Of a DNA stretch of 64,000 nt, positions 55,657 to 64,000 are shown one piece after another. The notes beneath the pieces are model-generated. The model did no database searches. It was not told the DNA's origin and saw only the letters and a program-made list of their open reading frames with translations. The stretch comes from Bacillus sanguinis. Its GTDB lineage: Bacteria; Bacillota; Bacilli; Bacillales; Bacillaceae_G. The translations under genes and the position numbers were made by a program. The DNA lies in the NCBI RefSeq assembly GCF_018332475.1, contig NZ_BOQB01000013.1:25236-89235 (forward strand). Direction: 5' to 3'. The stretch's first letter is position 1. Each line of letters opens with the position of its first letter.

Positions 55657-56146
55657 ATCTTCTGCGTTTCTTCTTTTTTCTCATCATCTTCTTGCGGCGC
55701 GTATTCACTTTATCCGCTATAATGTGAAGCGTGCTTGCCACAACAATTCCCATTACGAACGTTACAATTTCAACCTCATGCTGCTTCGCAAGTTCTATTA
55801 AATTCCCGTCAAGTGCGATTATATTTAATAGGAATAAAAATGGAGAAAACACAATTAACATGTATGCAATACGAATCACATCACCAAGTATAATTGTATG
55901 TGTAAAGAAGGAGCGATGCGGCATTACCTTCTTATACGGATACCAAAATATACGTAAGAATCCCCATTTATTATACGCATTACTATACGTATCTAAATCC
56001 GGCGTTAAAAATGTAGTACCTACTAAAAAGCCAATTGCAAAAGTTAATAAAAAATCAAAATTGGTTAATCCATACGAAAAGAGCATAAACAAAACAACCG
56101 GAAGGGATATTAAGTTTATTTTCGTATGCGTTCTTCCTGATGGCAT
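55655..56146 (-). CDS. DUF2227-like putative metal-binding membrane protein
   Basis: A 163-residue protein with a start MPSGRTHTKINL carrying conserved His/Thr, the metal-type motif TPDLDTYSN, the HRSFFTHT motif, three to four hydrophobic segments and a very basic C-terminal tail (KKMMRKKKKRRR). This set matches the DUF2227 putative metal-binding family, related to YdjM-type membrane hydrolases. Function is not established. It follows the YkvA-type gene by 50 bp and may share its transcript. SD GAGGAAG precedes ATG. Confidence 0.75.
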   Translation of the reverse strand: MPSGRTHTKINLISLPVVLFMLFSYGLTNFDFLLTFAIGFLVGTTFLTPDLDTYSNAYNKWGFLRIFWYPYKKVMPHRSFFTHTIILGDVIRIAYMLIVFSPFLFLLNIIALDGNLIELAKQHEVEIVTFVMGIVVASTLHIIADKVNTRRKKMMRKKKKRRR

Positions 56147-56196
56147 AATGCACTTCCTCGCTTACGTTCCCCCTGTCACCATATGACAGTTCTCAC

Positions 56197-56562
56197 CTAT
56201 TGATCTAATTTCTGATCGATAAAGGATGTGTCTATATCCGAACCAAACCATTCTGCCAACTTCACTCGTGCCTTATCTTTCACCTCTTCATTGACGTATA
56301 ACGACGCTTGTAATAGCGCAGCCATCAACGCCCCTAAATCATCTGTATAACCAACTCCAGCAATGAAATCTGGGATGGCATCAATTGGTGCAATAAAATA
56401 AGCAAGTGCTCCAATCACAATAATTTTCACTCGCTTTGGAACATCAGGTCTTTGCAAAACGTAAAACAATAATAAACTTGCATAAATAACCGACTGCCCT
56501 GCTTGCTTTGCAACATGTTTTGCTTTCTTCCAAAACGCTTCAACTGAAAATTTTTGTTCCAT
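56197..56562 (-). CDS. YkvA family protein (DUF1232)
   Basis: A 121-residue protein with the DUF1232 core RVKIIVIGALAYFIAPIDAIPDF, containing the hallmark Ala-Tyr-x2-x-P-x-D-x-I-P-D. Then come GYTDDLGALMAALLQ and an N-terminal amphipathic helix. One or two hydrophobic segments suggest membrane association. The family is widespread and of unknown role. AGGGAGG precedes ATG. B. subtilis YkvA is a relative of similar size. Confidence 0.88.
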   Translation of the reverse strand: MEQKFSVEAFWKKAKHVAKQAGQSVIYASLLLFYVLQRPDVPKRVKIIVIGALAYFIAPIDAIPDFIAGVGYTDDLGALMAALLQASLYVNEEVKDKARVKLAEWFGSDIDTSFIDQKLDQ

Positions 56563-57109
56563 GTGAAAGCCTCCCTATTTTTAAAAAAGAAATAAGCTAC
56601 AATATGTTATCAGTAAAAGTTCATCAAAATTACACATAATCTATCAATGAACTTTTATTGTAACAAACAAACCAAAAAAGAACAAGTGTTCGTTAATTTT
56701 TCCATACTTTCCTTCATATAATAGGTTTCTAGATAACCGCTTACCCATCGTCATTTCTTATTTCTCAACAAAGAAAATTTTCAATTTCACTTAACATTCT
56801 GCTCTACCTTTGTTATATTTTCTAGTTGACGGACATATAAACGAGTGTTAAAGTTTTCTCTGGTAGTGACAAATCTCATACAAAAAATGTAAAATGTTAT
56901 AGTGTTTCTCAGAAATGAATTTTGTTGTATAATACAGAAATGACGTTATGCTTATGAGCAACACAAGAAACCAAAAGGGTATGCATAGTTATAGTCGTAT
57001 ATGGGTGAGTATAGAACCTCTAATTATGGCCAAGAAAACTATGTATTTTTTATTTTAGCATTTTTCGCTCCAAAATCGACCAAGCCTGATAGAGAAAGGG
57101 TGGAAATGA
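56563..57109. other. 547-bp gene-free region upstream of ltaS
   Basis: No convincing gene is present; a frame at 57001-57213 overlaps ltaS out of frame without SD. An 11-bp perfect inverted repeat TAAAAGTTCAT / ATGAACTTTTA (56614-56624, 56647-56657) lies 50 bp from the ykvA start. Possible ltaS promoter parts are TTGACG at 56826 with TAAAGT 17 bp on, and TATAAT at 56928. The long leader of ltaS (at least 150 nt) is unexplained. Confidence 0.45.
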
Positions 57110-59038
57110 ATGAAAGAAACCTTGAAATCACAATTTCAAAATGTGCGTTTCACTGTATTCGTAGCTTTAGCCTTATGGTTGAAGACGTATCTTATTACAC
57201 GCACAAGCTTTGATTTAAAACTTGAATCTTTCATGCAAGAATTCATTTTATTCCTTAGCCCATTAGCAGCATCATTACTGCTTGTTGGTCTTGCATTATT
57301 TGCAAAAGGGAAAAAACGTAACTATATAGCACTTGGAATTAATTTTGTTTTAACAATCGTTCTTGTTGGTAACGTAATGTTCTACGGATTCTACAATGAC
57401 TTCGTTACTTTACCAGTACTAGGACAAACATCTAACTTTGGAAGTTTAGGTTCTAGTGTGAAAGAATTGTTCAACTACAAAATCATCCTTGCATTTGCTG
57501 ATATTATCGTATTCTTCATTTTATTGAAGAAGAAGAAAAGCTTTGCACCGACAGAGCGTGTAGCACGCCCAATGCGTTCCCTATATTTCGTGTCAACAGT
57601 TGCTATTTTCTTCGTAAACTTAGGACTGGCAGAAGCTGAGCGTCCAGAACTATTAACACGTTCATTCGACCGTGTTATGCTTGTTAAAAATTTAGGTTTA
57701 TATGTACACCAAGTGTATGACCTTGGCTTACAAGCAAAATCAAGTTCACAAAAAGCATTTGCTGACGGTAGTAAATTACAGGAAACAGAGAACTACGTAA
57801 AAACAACGCAAAGTAAACCAGATCCAAATATGTTTGGTACTGCAAAAGGAAAAAACGTAATTGTTGTCTCTCTTGAGTCATTACAAACATTCTTAATTGG
57901 TGCAACAGTTAACGGACAAGAAGTTACACCATTCTTAAACCAATTTACGAAAGAAAGTTATTACTTTGATAACTTCTTCCATCAAACTGGGCAAGGAAAA
58001 ACATCAGATGCTGAATTCTTAGTAGATACTTCAATGTACCCACTAGACCGTGGTGCTGTATTCTTCACACACGGTACTAACGAATATACAGCAACTCCAG
58101 AAATTTTACGCGAGCAAGGATATCACACATCAGTATTCCACGCGAACAACGCAACTTTCTGGAACCGTAACATTATGTATCCGGCACTTGGTTATGACCG
58201 TTACTACAACGAGCTTGACTACAAGATTACGCCAGAAACAAAATTAAATTGGGGATTAAAAGATATCGAATACTTCGATCAATCTATCGATATGTTAAAA
58301 GAAGTGAAGCAACCGTTCTACACTCGCTTCCTTACATTAACAAACCATTACCCATTCACTTATGATGAAAACACGAAATTAATCGATGAATACAATTCTG
58401 GTGATGGCGTATTTGACCGTTACATGGTAACTGCTCGCTATTTAGACGAAGCAATGAAACACTTTATTGAGCGCCTAAAAGCAGAAGGCATTTACGACAA
58501 CTCAGTTATCGTATTCTACGGTGATCACTATGGTATTTCTGAAAACCATAACCGTGCAATGGCACAGTTCTTAGGAAAAGAAGAAATCACTACATTTGAC
58601 CATATGAACTTACAAAAAACACCGATGTTTATTCACGTTCCAGGTCAAAAAGAAGGTAAAACAATTTCAAAACCAACTGGTGAAATTGATATTAAACCAA
58701 CAATTCTAAACTTACTTGGTGTAGATTCTACGAATCAAATTCAATTCGGTCATGATGTATTCTCACCAGACAATAAAGGATTCGTTGTTCTTCGTGACGG
58801 TAGCTTCGTTACAGATAAGTACATGTACACGAACAGTACATTCTACGACCGTACTACTGGTGAAGTTGTACAACTGCCAAAAGAAGAATCTCAACCACTC
58901 ATTGATCGTGCCCAAAATGAATTGAACATGTCTGACAAAATCATTGAAGGTGACTTACTTCGCTTCTCTGAAAGTAACAAGACCAAAACTGGTGAAGTAA
59001 AGACAGCTATTAAAGAAGAAAAGAAGAGCGCTGAGTAA
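57110..59038 (+). CDS. ltaS: Lipoteichoic acid synthase (LtaS family)
   Basis: A 642-residue protein (B. subtilis LtaS 649). Five membrane helices occupy about 10-200, and an extracellular sulfatase-type domain about 245-600. The nucleophilic Thr lies in HQTGQGKTSDAEF near residue 290; metal ligands are in VVSLESLQ and in FYGDHYGISENHNRAM. It polymerises glycerol phosphate from phosphatidylglycerol into lipoteichoic acid. The helix-domain linker after about residue 215 (AFADGS) is the usual signal peptidase site. The B. cereus group has several LtaS paralogues, so division-specific role is uncertain. AAAGGGTGG precedes ATG. Confidence 0.95.
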   Translation: MKETLKSQFQNVRFTVFVALALWLKTYLITRTSFDLKLESFMQEFILFLSPLAASLLLVGLALFAKGKKRNYIALGINFVLTIVLVGNVMFYGFYNDFVTLPVLGQTSNFGSLGSSVKELFNYKIILAFADIIVFFILLKKKKSFAPTERVARPMRSLYFVSTVAIFFVNLGLAEAERPELLTRSFDRVMLVKNLGLYVHQVYDLGLQAKSSSQKAFADGSKLQETENYVKTTQSKPDPNMFGTAKGKNVIVVSLESLQTFLIGATVNGQEVTPFLNQFTKESYYFDNFFHQTGQGKTSDAEFLVDTSMYPLDRGAVFFTHGTNEYTATPEILREQGYHTSVFHANNATFWNRNIMYPALGYDRYYNELDYKITPETKLNWGLKDIEYFDQSIDMLKEVKQPFYTRFLTLTNHYPFTYDENTKLIDEYNSGDGVFDRYMVTARYLDEAMKHFIERLKAEGIYDNSVIVFYGDHYGISENHNRAMAQFLGKEEITTFDHMNLQKTPMFIHVPGQKEGKTISKPTGEIDIKPTILNLLGVDSTNQIQFGHDVFSPDNKGFVVLRDGSFVTDKYMYTNSTFYDRTTGEVVQLPKEESQPLIDRAQNELNMSDKIIEGDLLRFSESNKTKTGEVKTAIKEEKKSAE

Positions 59039-59056
59039 TCTCAGCCTCTTTTTTTT
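59026..59056 (+). terminator. Intrinsic terminator of ltaS, overlapping the stop codon
   Basis: GAG-C-GCTGAG pairs with CTCAGCCTC around TAAT, which contains the stop codon, followed by eight T residues. Confidence 0.88.
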
Positions 59057-59153
59057 ATATTTCTCCATACAATTACTTATATTCATTAACTTTAACATTA
59101 CATAACCTTTACCAAATATTCACATGGAATTAATGAAACATCTCTATAATAAA

Positions 59154-59360
59154 ATATGTAAACGAGATTCTCTATATTTCTTATCTCTCATCTGTAATAA
59201 GATCCCTTAAAGAAATATGTGAATCGTTTATTTCTACTTTCTTATAATTGTCTTTCAACATGTTTTGTTTCCATACACAAAACATTTAATAAGACGATGT
59301 CCCTATGAAAGATAGCTACCCTCCTTGTGCAGCATTCCATAAGAATGTTGCTTTTTTTTA
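59154..59360 (+). ncRNA. Candidate small regulatory RNA
   Basis: A gene-free stretch has the layout of a bacterial sRNA. There is a TATAAT (59145-59150, weak -35), a hairpin with arms ATATTTCTT / AAGAAATAT (59174-59182, 59210-59218), and a nested hairpin TCTTTCA / TGAAAGA (59251-59257, 59306-59312) enclosing ATGTTTTG / CAAAACAT. A single-stranded TACCCTCCTT (59317-59326) complements SD sequences. A terminator GCAGCATTC / GAATGTTGC plus eight T ends it. The ltaS terminator lies upstream, so this would be a separate transcript. It could instead be a leader of the aminotransferase gene 210 bp downstream. Expression is not shown. Confidence 0.45.
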
Positions 59361-59578
59361 TTTAAAAGCAGGATTCTTATTTCTCATTTTCGAATTTGTA
59401 TATACAAAATGCTGTAAATCACTACTACTTCTCTACAATTTACAAATACATATACGTCATATGTAAAGAATTACTCACATAAAAATTACTATAAGGACTT
59501 TATTCCACTATTAGTACACAGACCGAACGAATTAAAGCTTCACTTTACTTATGCACTTACGAAAGGATGGGACGGCAA

Positions 59579-60451
59579 TTGGCATATGAAAGATTTGTAC
59601 TTTGGAATGATACAGTTATTGATACAACGAAACAAAAAACGTACATAGAACTTGAAGAAAGAGGCTTGCAGTTTGGAGATGGTGTCTACGAGGTTATTCG
59701 CCTATATAAAGGGAACTTTCACTTATTAGATCCACATATCACAAGATTATATCGCTCCATGGAAGAAATAGAATTATCACTTCCTTTCTCAAAAGCAGAA
59801 CTTATTATCCTACTTTACAAACTAATTGAAAATAATAATTTCCACGAAGATGGAACGATTTATTTACAAGTATCTCGTGGTGTACAAGCTCGTTCCCATA
59901 CATTCTCATATGATGTCCCTCCGACAATCTATGCCTATATTACGAAGAAAGAAAGACCAGCTTTATGGATTGAATATGGTGTACGTGCTATATCAGAACC
60001 AGATACACGCTGGCTACGCTGTGATATCAAATCATTAAATTTATTACCCAATGTATTAGCTGCTACGAAAGCTGAGCGCAAAGGTTGTAAAGAGGCCCTT
60101 TTCGTACGAAATGGTACCGTAACTGAGGGCAGCTGTTCTAATTTCTTTCTCATAAAAAATGGAACTCTCTATACACATCCAGCCAATCACCTTATTTTAA
60201 ATGGAATCATTCGTCAATATGTCCTTTCTTTAGCGAAAACACTTCGCATTCCGGTACAAGAAGAACTTTTCAGCATTCGTGATGTTTATCAAGCAGATGA
60301 ATGCTTCTTTACAGGAACGACGATTGAAATTTTGCCGATGACTCACCTTGATGGAACTGCAATTCAAGATGGTCAAGTTGGCCCTATCACAAAAATGCTA
60401 CAAAGATCATTTTCTCAAAGCTTGTTACAATCCAATATGTCATCTTCTTAA
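59579..60451 (+). CDS. dat: D-alanine/D-amino acid aminotransferase
   Basis: A fold-type IV PLP enzyme of about 290 residues. Conserved parts are ERGLQFGDGVYEVIRLY, RWLRCDIKSLNLLPNV (the Lys binds PLP), GTVTEGSCSNFFL and LILNGIIRQYVL, closely matching Bacillus Dat proteins. It interconverts D-alanine and D-glutamate with their keto acids, supplying precursors for peptidoglycan. TTG 59579 is preferred: the in-frame ATG 59567 is directly abutted by GAAAGG with no spacer. It is preceded by 200 bp after a terminator and followed by its own terminator. Confidence 0.93.
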   Translation: MAYERFVLWNDTVIDTTKQKTYIELEERGLQFGDGVYEVIRLYKGNFHLLDPHITRLYRSMEEIELSLPFSKAELIILLYKLIENNNFHEDGTIYLQVSRGVQARSHTFSYDVPPTIYAYITKKERPALWIEYGVRAISEPDTRWLRCDIKSLNLLPNVLAATKAERKGCKEALFVRNGTVTEGSCSNFFLIKNGTLYTHPANHLILNGIIRQYVLSLAKTLRIPVQEELFSIRDVYQADECFFTGTTIEILPMTHLDGTAIQDGQVGPITKMLQRSFSQSLLQSNMSSS

Positions 60452-60500
60452 ACACGTATAATTTCTATCCTTTCTACATTCAATATATGTATTTAAATGG

Positions 60501-60535
60501 AAATCAAGGTATAGATTTATGCCTTGATTTTTTTT
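60501..60535 (+). terminator. Intrinsic terminator of dat
   Basis: AAATCAAGG / CCTTGATTT is a perfect 9-bp stem followed by T residues. Confidence 0.88.
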
Positions 60536-60572
60536 GTAATCTTTTTGTCATATTCAGATTCCCGCATAAGTC

Positions 60573-60601
60573 TTGACAGTAATCGACATGCTCTTTAGAA
60601 T
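60573..60601 (+). promoter_or_regulatory. Sigma-A promoter of the SH3/NlpC gene
   Basis: TTGACA (60573-60578), a 17-bp spacer and TAGAAT (60596-60601) lie 60 bp upstream of the start codon. Confidence 0.75.
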
Positions 60602-60660
60602 TTTTAACAGTTGGTAAATATTTCTTCACTACATTACAGACAGAAAGGAATCGACAAATT

Positions 60661-62400
60661 ATGAAAAAATACCTTGCCGGTCTTGCGGCAGTGTCTGTAG
60701 CAGGAGGAGCAGCACCTACACTTGATAGTGTTCAAGCTGCCCCTGAACAAAATACACAAAAAGCTGCTACAACTGTCCAAGCTTCAGCATCAAACAGCTC
60801 ATCTTATACGGTAAACACTAGCGTATTACATGTTCGTGCAGGATCAAGTACTTCTCACGACATCATCTCGCGTGTTTATAACGGTCAATCACTAAACGTG
60901 ATTGGCGAAGAAAATGGTTGGTTCAAAATTAACATTAATGGACAAACAGGATTTGTTAGTGGCGAATTTGTATCAAAAAATGGAGCAAGCAATTCTAATG
61001 TAAGTACAACAGGTGGAAACAATAAAGTTACTGCTGATGTATTACGTGTACGTACAGCTCCAAACACTTCTAGTTCTGTTTCAGGACGTGTATATGAAGG
61101 ACAAGCTTTAAACGTAATTGGTCAAGAAAATGGTTGGGTGAAAATCAATCATAATGGACAAGTTGGTTATGTAAGTAGCGAATTCGTATCTGGCGTTTCT
61201 TCTAATGCAGGTTCTTCAAACAACAATACGAATAATAACAACCAAGAATCTGTAAAACCAGCAAGCGGAAACTATACAGTAAATGTATCTTCCCTTCGTG
61301 TTCGTACAGGTCCTAGCACTTCTCACACAACTGTAGCTTCTGTTACAAAAGGACAAGTTGTACAAGTTGTTGGCGAAGTTCAAGATTGGTTCAAAATCAA
61401 TTATGCAGGACAAACAGCTTACGTAAGCAAAGACTACGTAACAAAAGGCGGTTCTAGCGATAACGCTACACAAGGAAACAACCAAAATAATAATCAAAAT
61501 AATAATGTAACTGTTCAAACTGGTGGTACTTACGTTGTTAACGCAACATCTCTACGCGTTCGCACAGGCCCTGCTACTTACCATAGCGTAATTGGTGGCG
61601 TATTAAATGGTACGACATTAAACGTAATTGGCTCTGAAGGTAGCTGGTTTAAAGTTAACTATCAAGGAAAAACAGGCTACGTTAGTAGCGAATTTATGAA
61701 ATTCGTTAAAGGTGGCACTACTACTCCTGAGCAACCAAAACAACCTGAACAACCTAATCAAGGTGCAATTGGTGACTACTACATTAATGCTTCTGCCTTA
61801 AATGTACGTAGTGGTGAAGGCACAAATTATAGAATCATAGGCGCACTTCCACAAGGACAGAAGGTTCAAGTAATCTCTGAAAACTCTGGATGGAGCAAAA
61901 TTAATTACAACGGTCAAACTGGTTATATCGGAACACGTTATCTTTCTAAAACACCAGTTGGGGGCGCAGTAGATAATAAGCCTAACAACAACCAAAATAA
62001 CAATCAAAACAATAACAACAATACAGGTAATAATAGCGGCAACAGTTCTTCCATACTTGCATATGCAAAAGGAATGCAAGGCGTACCATACGTTTGGGGC
62101 GGAACTTCTGCTAACGGTGTGGACTGCAGTGGCTACATCTACCACGTATTTAAGAAATTTGGTCATAACATTAGCCGTCAAAGTGTTGCGGGATATTGGG
62201 GTAGCCTACCACAAACTTCAAATCCACAACCAGGCGACTTAATTTATTTCCAAAACACTTATAAATCGGGTCCTTCTCACATGGGTATTTACCTTGGGGG
62301 CGGATCATTTATCCAAGCTGGAGATAAAGGTGTAGCAATCGCTTCGTTAAGTAACTCTTATTGGAAGAGCCATTTCTTAGGATACACGAAAGCACCTTAA
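60661..62400 (+). CDS. Secreted NlpC/P60 endopeptidase with five bacterial SH3 domains
   Basis: A 579-residue protein. A signal peptide (about 1-27, VQAAPEQ) is followed by five SH3b repeats at about 45-105, 120-178, 203-262, 285-343 and 363-420, each with a LxVRxGxxTxxxxI core. Asn/Gln-rich linkers lie between them, and a C-terminal NlpC/P60 domain (about 460-579) has catalytic Cys in DCSGYIY and His in GPSHMGIYLGG. SH3b repeats bind wall peptides or glycans and the enzyme cleaves within peptide stems. It resembles B. cereus-group EntFM/CwpFM-type wall peptidases, once called enterotoxins, but has more SH3 units than the two-unit form. Confidence 0.92.
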   Translation: MKKYLAGLAAVSVAGGAAPTLDSVQAAPEQNTQKAATTVQASASNSSSYTVNTSVLHVRAGSSTSHDIISRVYNGQSLNVIGEENGWFKININGQTGFVSGEFVSKNGASNSNVSTTGGNNKVTADVLRVRTAPNTSSSVSGRVYEGQALNVIGQENGWVKINHNGQVGYVSSEFVSGVSSNAGSSNNNTNNNNQESVKPASGNYTVNVSSLRVRTGPSTSHTTVASVTKGQVVQVVGEVQDWFKINYAGQTAYVSKDYVTKGGSSDNATQGNNQNNNQNNNVTVQTGGTYVVNATSLRVRTGPATYHSVIGGVLNGTTLNVIGSEGSWFKVNYQGKTGYVSSEFMKFVKGGTTTPEQPKQPEQPNQGAIGDYYINASALNVRSGEGTNYRIIGALPQGQKVQVISENSGWSKINYNGQTGYIGTRYLSKTPVGGAVDNKPNNNQNNNQNNNNNTGNNSGNSSSILAYAKGMQGVPYVWGGTSANGVDCSGYIYHVFKKFGHNISRQSVAGYWGSLPQTSNPQPGDLIYFQNTYKSGPSHMGIYLGGGSFIQAGDKGVAIASLSNSYWKSHFLGYTKAP

Positions 62401-62409
62401 TTAATAGTT

Positions 62410-62442
62410 TCAAAGCCTTCTAGATTACTAGAAGACTTTTTT
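62410..62442 (+). terminator. Intrinsic terminator of the SH3/NlpC gene
   Basis: AAAGCCTTCTAG / CTAGAAGACTTT (one mismatch) with an ATTA loop is followed by a T-run. Confidence 0.88.
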
Positions 62443-62745
62443 TAATGTGTATAACCTATTTCTCCGAAAAAATAATGTATCTATTTTCCTATTTTATACA
62501 CCATATTCTACAATAATGATCCATAACGTTATCATAATGTATACTTTTACATAAAAAACATAACCTATTTCATGTCTATTTATTTTATATGTGTTTTTTT
62601 AAAGAATTTTCTTTTTATTTAAACTTTTCGTTAGACGTTTGACCTCCGATGTCCATTATGATAAGTTACTTAAGATGTTATATTTGCAGAAGTATAGACA
62701 ACTGTTTTATACATTTTTTTACTATGAGGAAGGAGCATACACTGC
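62443..62745. other. Upstream region of nupC with repeats
   Basis: This 303-bp gene-free stretch holds a 12-bp direct repeat ATAACCTATTTC (62451-62462 and 62560-62571) and the perfect palindrome ATAACGTTAT (62523-62532) between them. They may be operator sites for nucleoside uptake; no known box was recognised. Confidence 0.4.
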
Positions 62746-63957
62746 ATGAATCTTTTATGGGGAATTGGCGGCGTGATTGGAGTATTAGCAATTGCTTTCT
62801 TACTATCTTCCAACCGCAAAGCTATTAATTGGCGCACAATTTTAATCGCGCTAGCATTACAAATGTCATTTTCATTTATCGTATTACGCTGGGATGCCGG
62901 TAAAGCAGGTTTAAAATACGCTGCGGACGGCGTTCAAGGATTAATTAATTTTTCTTACGAGGGAATTAAGTTCGTTGCTGGGGATTTAGTCAACGCAAAA
63001 GGCCCTTGGGGATTTGTTTTCTTCATTCAAGCACTACTTCCAATCGTATTTATTAGTTCATTAGTAGCAATCTTATATCATTTCGGTATTATGCAAAGAT
63101 TTGTTAGTGTCGTTGGTGGCGCATTAAGTAAACTTCTTGGAACTTCTAAAGCAGAAAGTTTAAACTCAGTAACAACTGTGTTTTTAGGACAAACTGAAGC
63201 TCCAATCTTAATCAAACCTTACTTAGCACGTTTAACAAATAGTGAATTCTTCACTATTATGGTAAGCGGTATGACAGCTGTTGCTGGATCAGTTCTTGTC
63301 GGCTATGCAGCAATGGGTATTCCGTTAGAACACTTATTAGCAGCAGCAATTATGGCAGCTCCATCAAGTTTATTAATTGCGAAACTAATTATGCCAGAAA
63401 CAGAAAAAGTAGATAATAACGTTGAACTTTCTACAGAACGTGAAGATGCAAACGTTATTGACGCAGCGGCACGTGGTGCATCTGAAGGTATGCAACTTGT
63501 TATTAACGTGGCAGCAATGTTAATGGCTTTCATCGCATTAATTGCTTTATTAAACGGTTTATTAGGACTAATTGGCTCTCTGTTCGATATTAAACTTAGC
63601 CTTGATTTAATCTTCGGTTACTTACTATCACCATTTGCAATTTTAATCGGGGTTTCTCCTGGTGAAGCTGTACAAGCAGCAAGCTTTATCGGTCAAAAAC
63701 TTGCAATCAACGAATTCGTTGCATACGCAAACTTAGGACCACACATGGCAGAGTTCTCTGACAAAACAAATTTAATTTTAACATTCGCAATCTGTGGATT
63801 CGCAAACTTCTCTTCTATCGCAATTCAATTAGGTGTAACAGGAACATTGGCTCCTACTCGCCGTAAACAAATTGCACAATTAGGGATTAAAGCAGTTATC
63901 GCTGGTACACTAGCTAACTTCTTAAATGCAGCAGTTGCAGGTATGATGTTCCTATAA
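62746..63957 (+). CDS. nupC: Concentrative nucleoside transporter (NupC family)
   Basis: A 403-residue membrane protein with about nine helices plus re-entrant loops. CNT signatures include VFLGQTEAPILIKPYL (Gln-Thr-Glu nucleoside site), the GASEGMQLVINVAAMLMAFIALIALLNG helix pair, SPGEAVQAASFIGQKLAINEF and CGFANFSSIAIQLG. It imports nucleosides with protons or sodium. B. subtilis NupC is 393 residues. GGAAGGAG precedes ATG. It is monocistronic and ends at a strong terminator at the window edge. Confidence 0.95.
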   Translation: MNLLWGIGGVIGVLAIAFLLSSNRKAINWRTILIALALQMSFSFIVLRWDAGKAGLKYAADGVQGLINFSYEGIKFVAGDLVNAKGPWGFVFFIQALLPIVFISSLVAILYHFGIMQRFVSVVGGALSKLLGTSKAESLNSVTTVFLGQTEAPILIKPYLARLTNSEFFTIMVSGMTAVAGSVLVGYAAMGIPLEHLLAAAIMAAPSSLLIAKLIMPETEKVDNNVELSTEREDANVIDAAARGASEGMQLVINVAAMLMAFIALIALLNGLLGLIGSLFDIKLSLDLIFGYLLSPFAILIGVSPGEAVQAASFIGQKLAINEFVAYANLGPHMAEFSDKTNLILTFAICGFANFSSIAIQLGVTGTLAPTRRKQIAQLGIKAVIAGTLANFLNAAVAGMMFL

Positions 63958-63961
63958 AATA

Positions 63962-64000
63962 AAGCAAAGTCCCCTCTTTCTAAAGAGGGGACTTTGCTTT
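63962..64000 (+). terminator. Intrinsic terminator of nupC
   Basis: A perfect stem of at least 18 bp (arms AAGCAAAGTCCCCTCTTT and its complement) with a tiny loop reaches the end of the window. Confidence 0.92.

Noticed and set aside
57001-57213. 70-codon frame upstream of and overlapping ltaS
   Set aside because: No SD, overlaps the ltaS start out of frame by 100 bp, and its composition is that of a leader.
59306-59460. Reading frame starting MKDSYPPCAAF inside the candidate sRNA
   Set aside because: No SD upstream, it crosses the intrinsic terminator, and the composition is not protein-like.

Overview
The window comes from a low-GC Firmicute and reads as a chromosomal segment of the Bacillus cereus group (cereus, thuringiensis, anthracis or a close relative; the exact species cannot be settled here). 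The AT-rich codon use, AGGAGG-type ribosome binding sites, strong intrinsic terminators and gene order support this. The order minJ-ctpB-ftsX-ftsE-cccB-prfB-secA-hpf ... comFC-comFA ... degV-yvyE-tagV-mnaA-...-tagO follows the Bacillus subtilis chromosome. It lacks swrA, yvjA, comFB, degS/degU, the tua genes and the late flagellar block found there in B. subtilis. No rRNA, tRNA, CRISPR array, prophage or complete insertion sequence was seen.

Layout. 0-3 kb: the 3' end of an ABC-F gene, a YbjQ-type protein and a half-size ABC exporter with a near-perfect Fur box. 3-17.3 kb: a core block for division, secretion and wall turnover (MinJ, CtpB, FtsEX, cytochrome c551, RF2 with its programmed frameshift, SecA, HPF, a cold-shock protein, ComFC/ComFA, a CwlO-like endopeptidase). 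17.5-26.2 kb: HxlR regulator, DegV, YvyE and cell-wall glycopolymer genes (LCP ligase, MnaA, UDP-glucose dehydrogenase, TagO, a NodB-type deacetylase). 26.3-39.2 kb: a LevR-type sigma-54 activator, a CHRD protein, a ChrA-type transporter, a chitobiose/cellobiose PTS operon with sigma-54 promoter and cre site, a divergent SpeE-like/AdoMet decarboxylase pair, and a second PTS set without hydrolase. 39.4-55.6 kb: transporters and membrane proteins (DAACS symporter, acyltransferase, YhgE/Pip with a divergent LysR regulator, a GH8-like lipid-anchored or membrane enzyme, cytochrome bd-type YthAB, an ArsB-type permease), ThiC under a TPP riboswitch, and a lactate permease with a cre site. 55.6-64 kb: small membrane proteins, lipoteichoic acid synthase, a D-amino acid aminotransferase, a five-SH3 NlpC/P60 endopeptidase and a NupC nucleoside transporter.

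How the genes fit together. Wall metabolism is the main thread. FtsEX is known in B. subtilis to activate CwlO, and both are here. MnaA (UDP-ManNAc), TagO (lipid-linked start) and the LCP protein are steps of wall-polysaccharide assembly. LtaS makes lipoteichoic acid, the aminotransferase can supply D-amino acids, and the deacetylase and two NlpC/P60 enzymes act on peptidoglycan. The second thread is sugar uptake: the LevR-type activator, the -24/-12 promoter and the CcpA site form a coherent induction/repression circuit for celABC-licH-chbG.

The least explained items are two gene-free stretches with the architecture of small RNAs (59.15-59.36 kb and 8.31-8.61 kb), a three-copy dispersed intergenic repeat family, a SpeE-like enzyme carrying ten Asp-Lys-Gln repeats, and a 15-bp palindromic sequence present at two distant sites.
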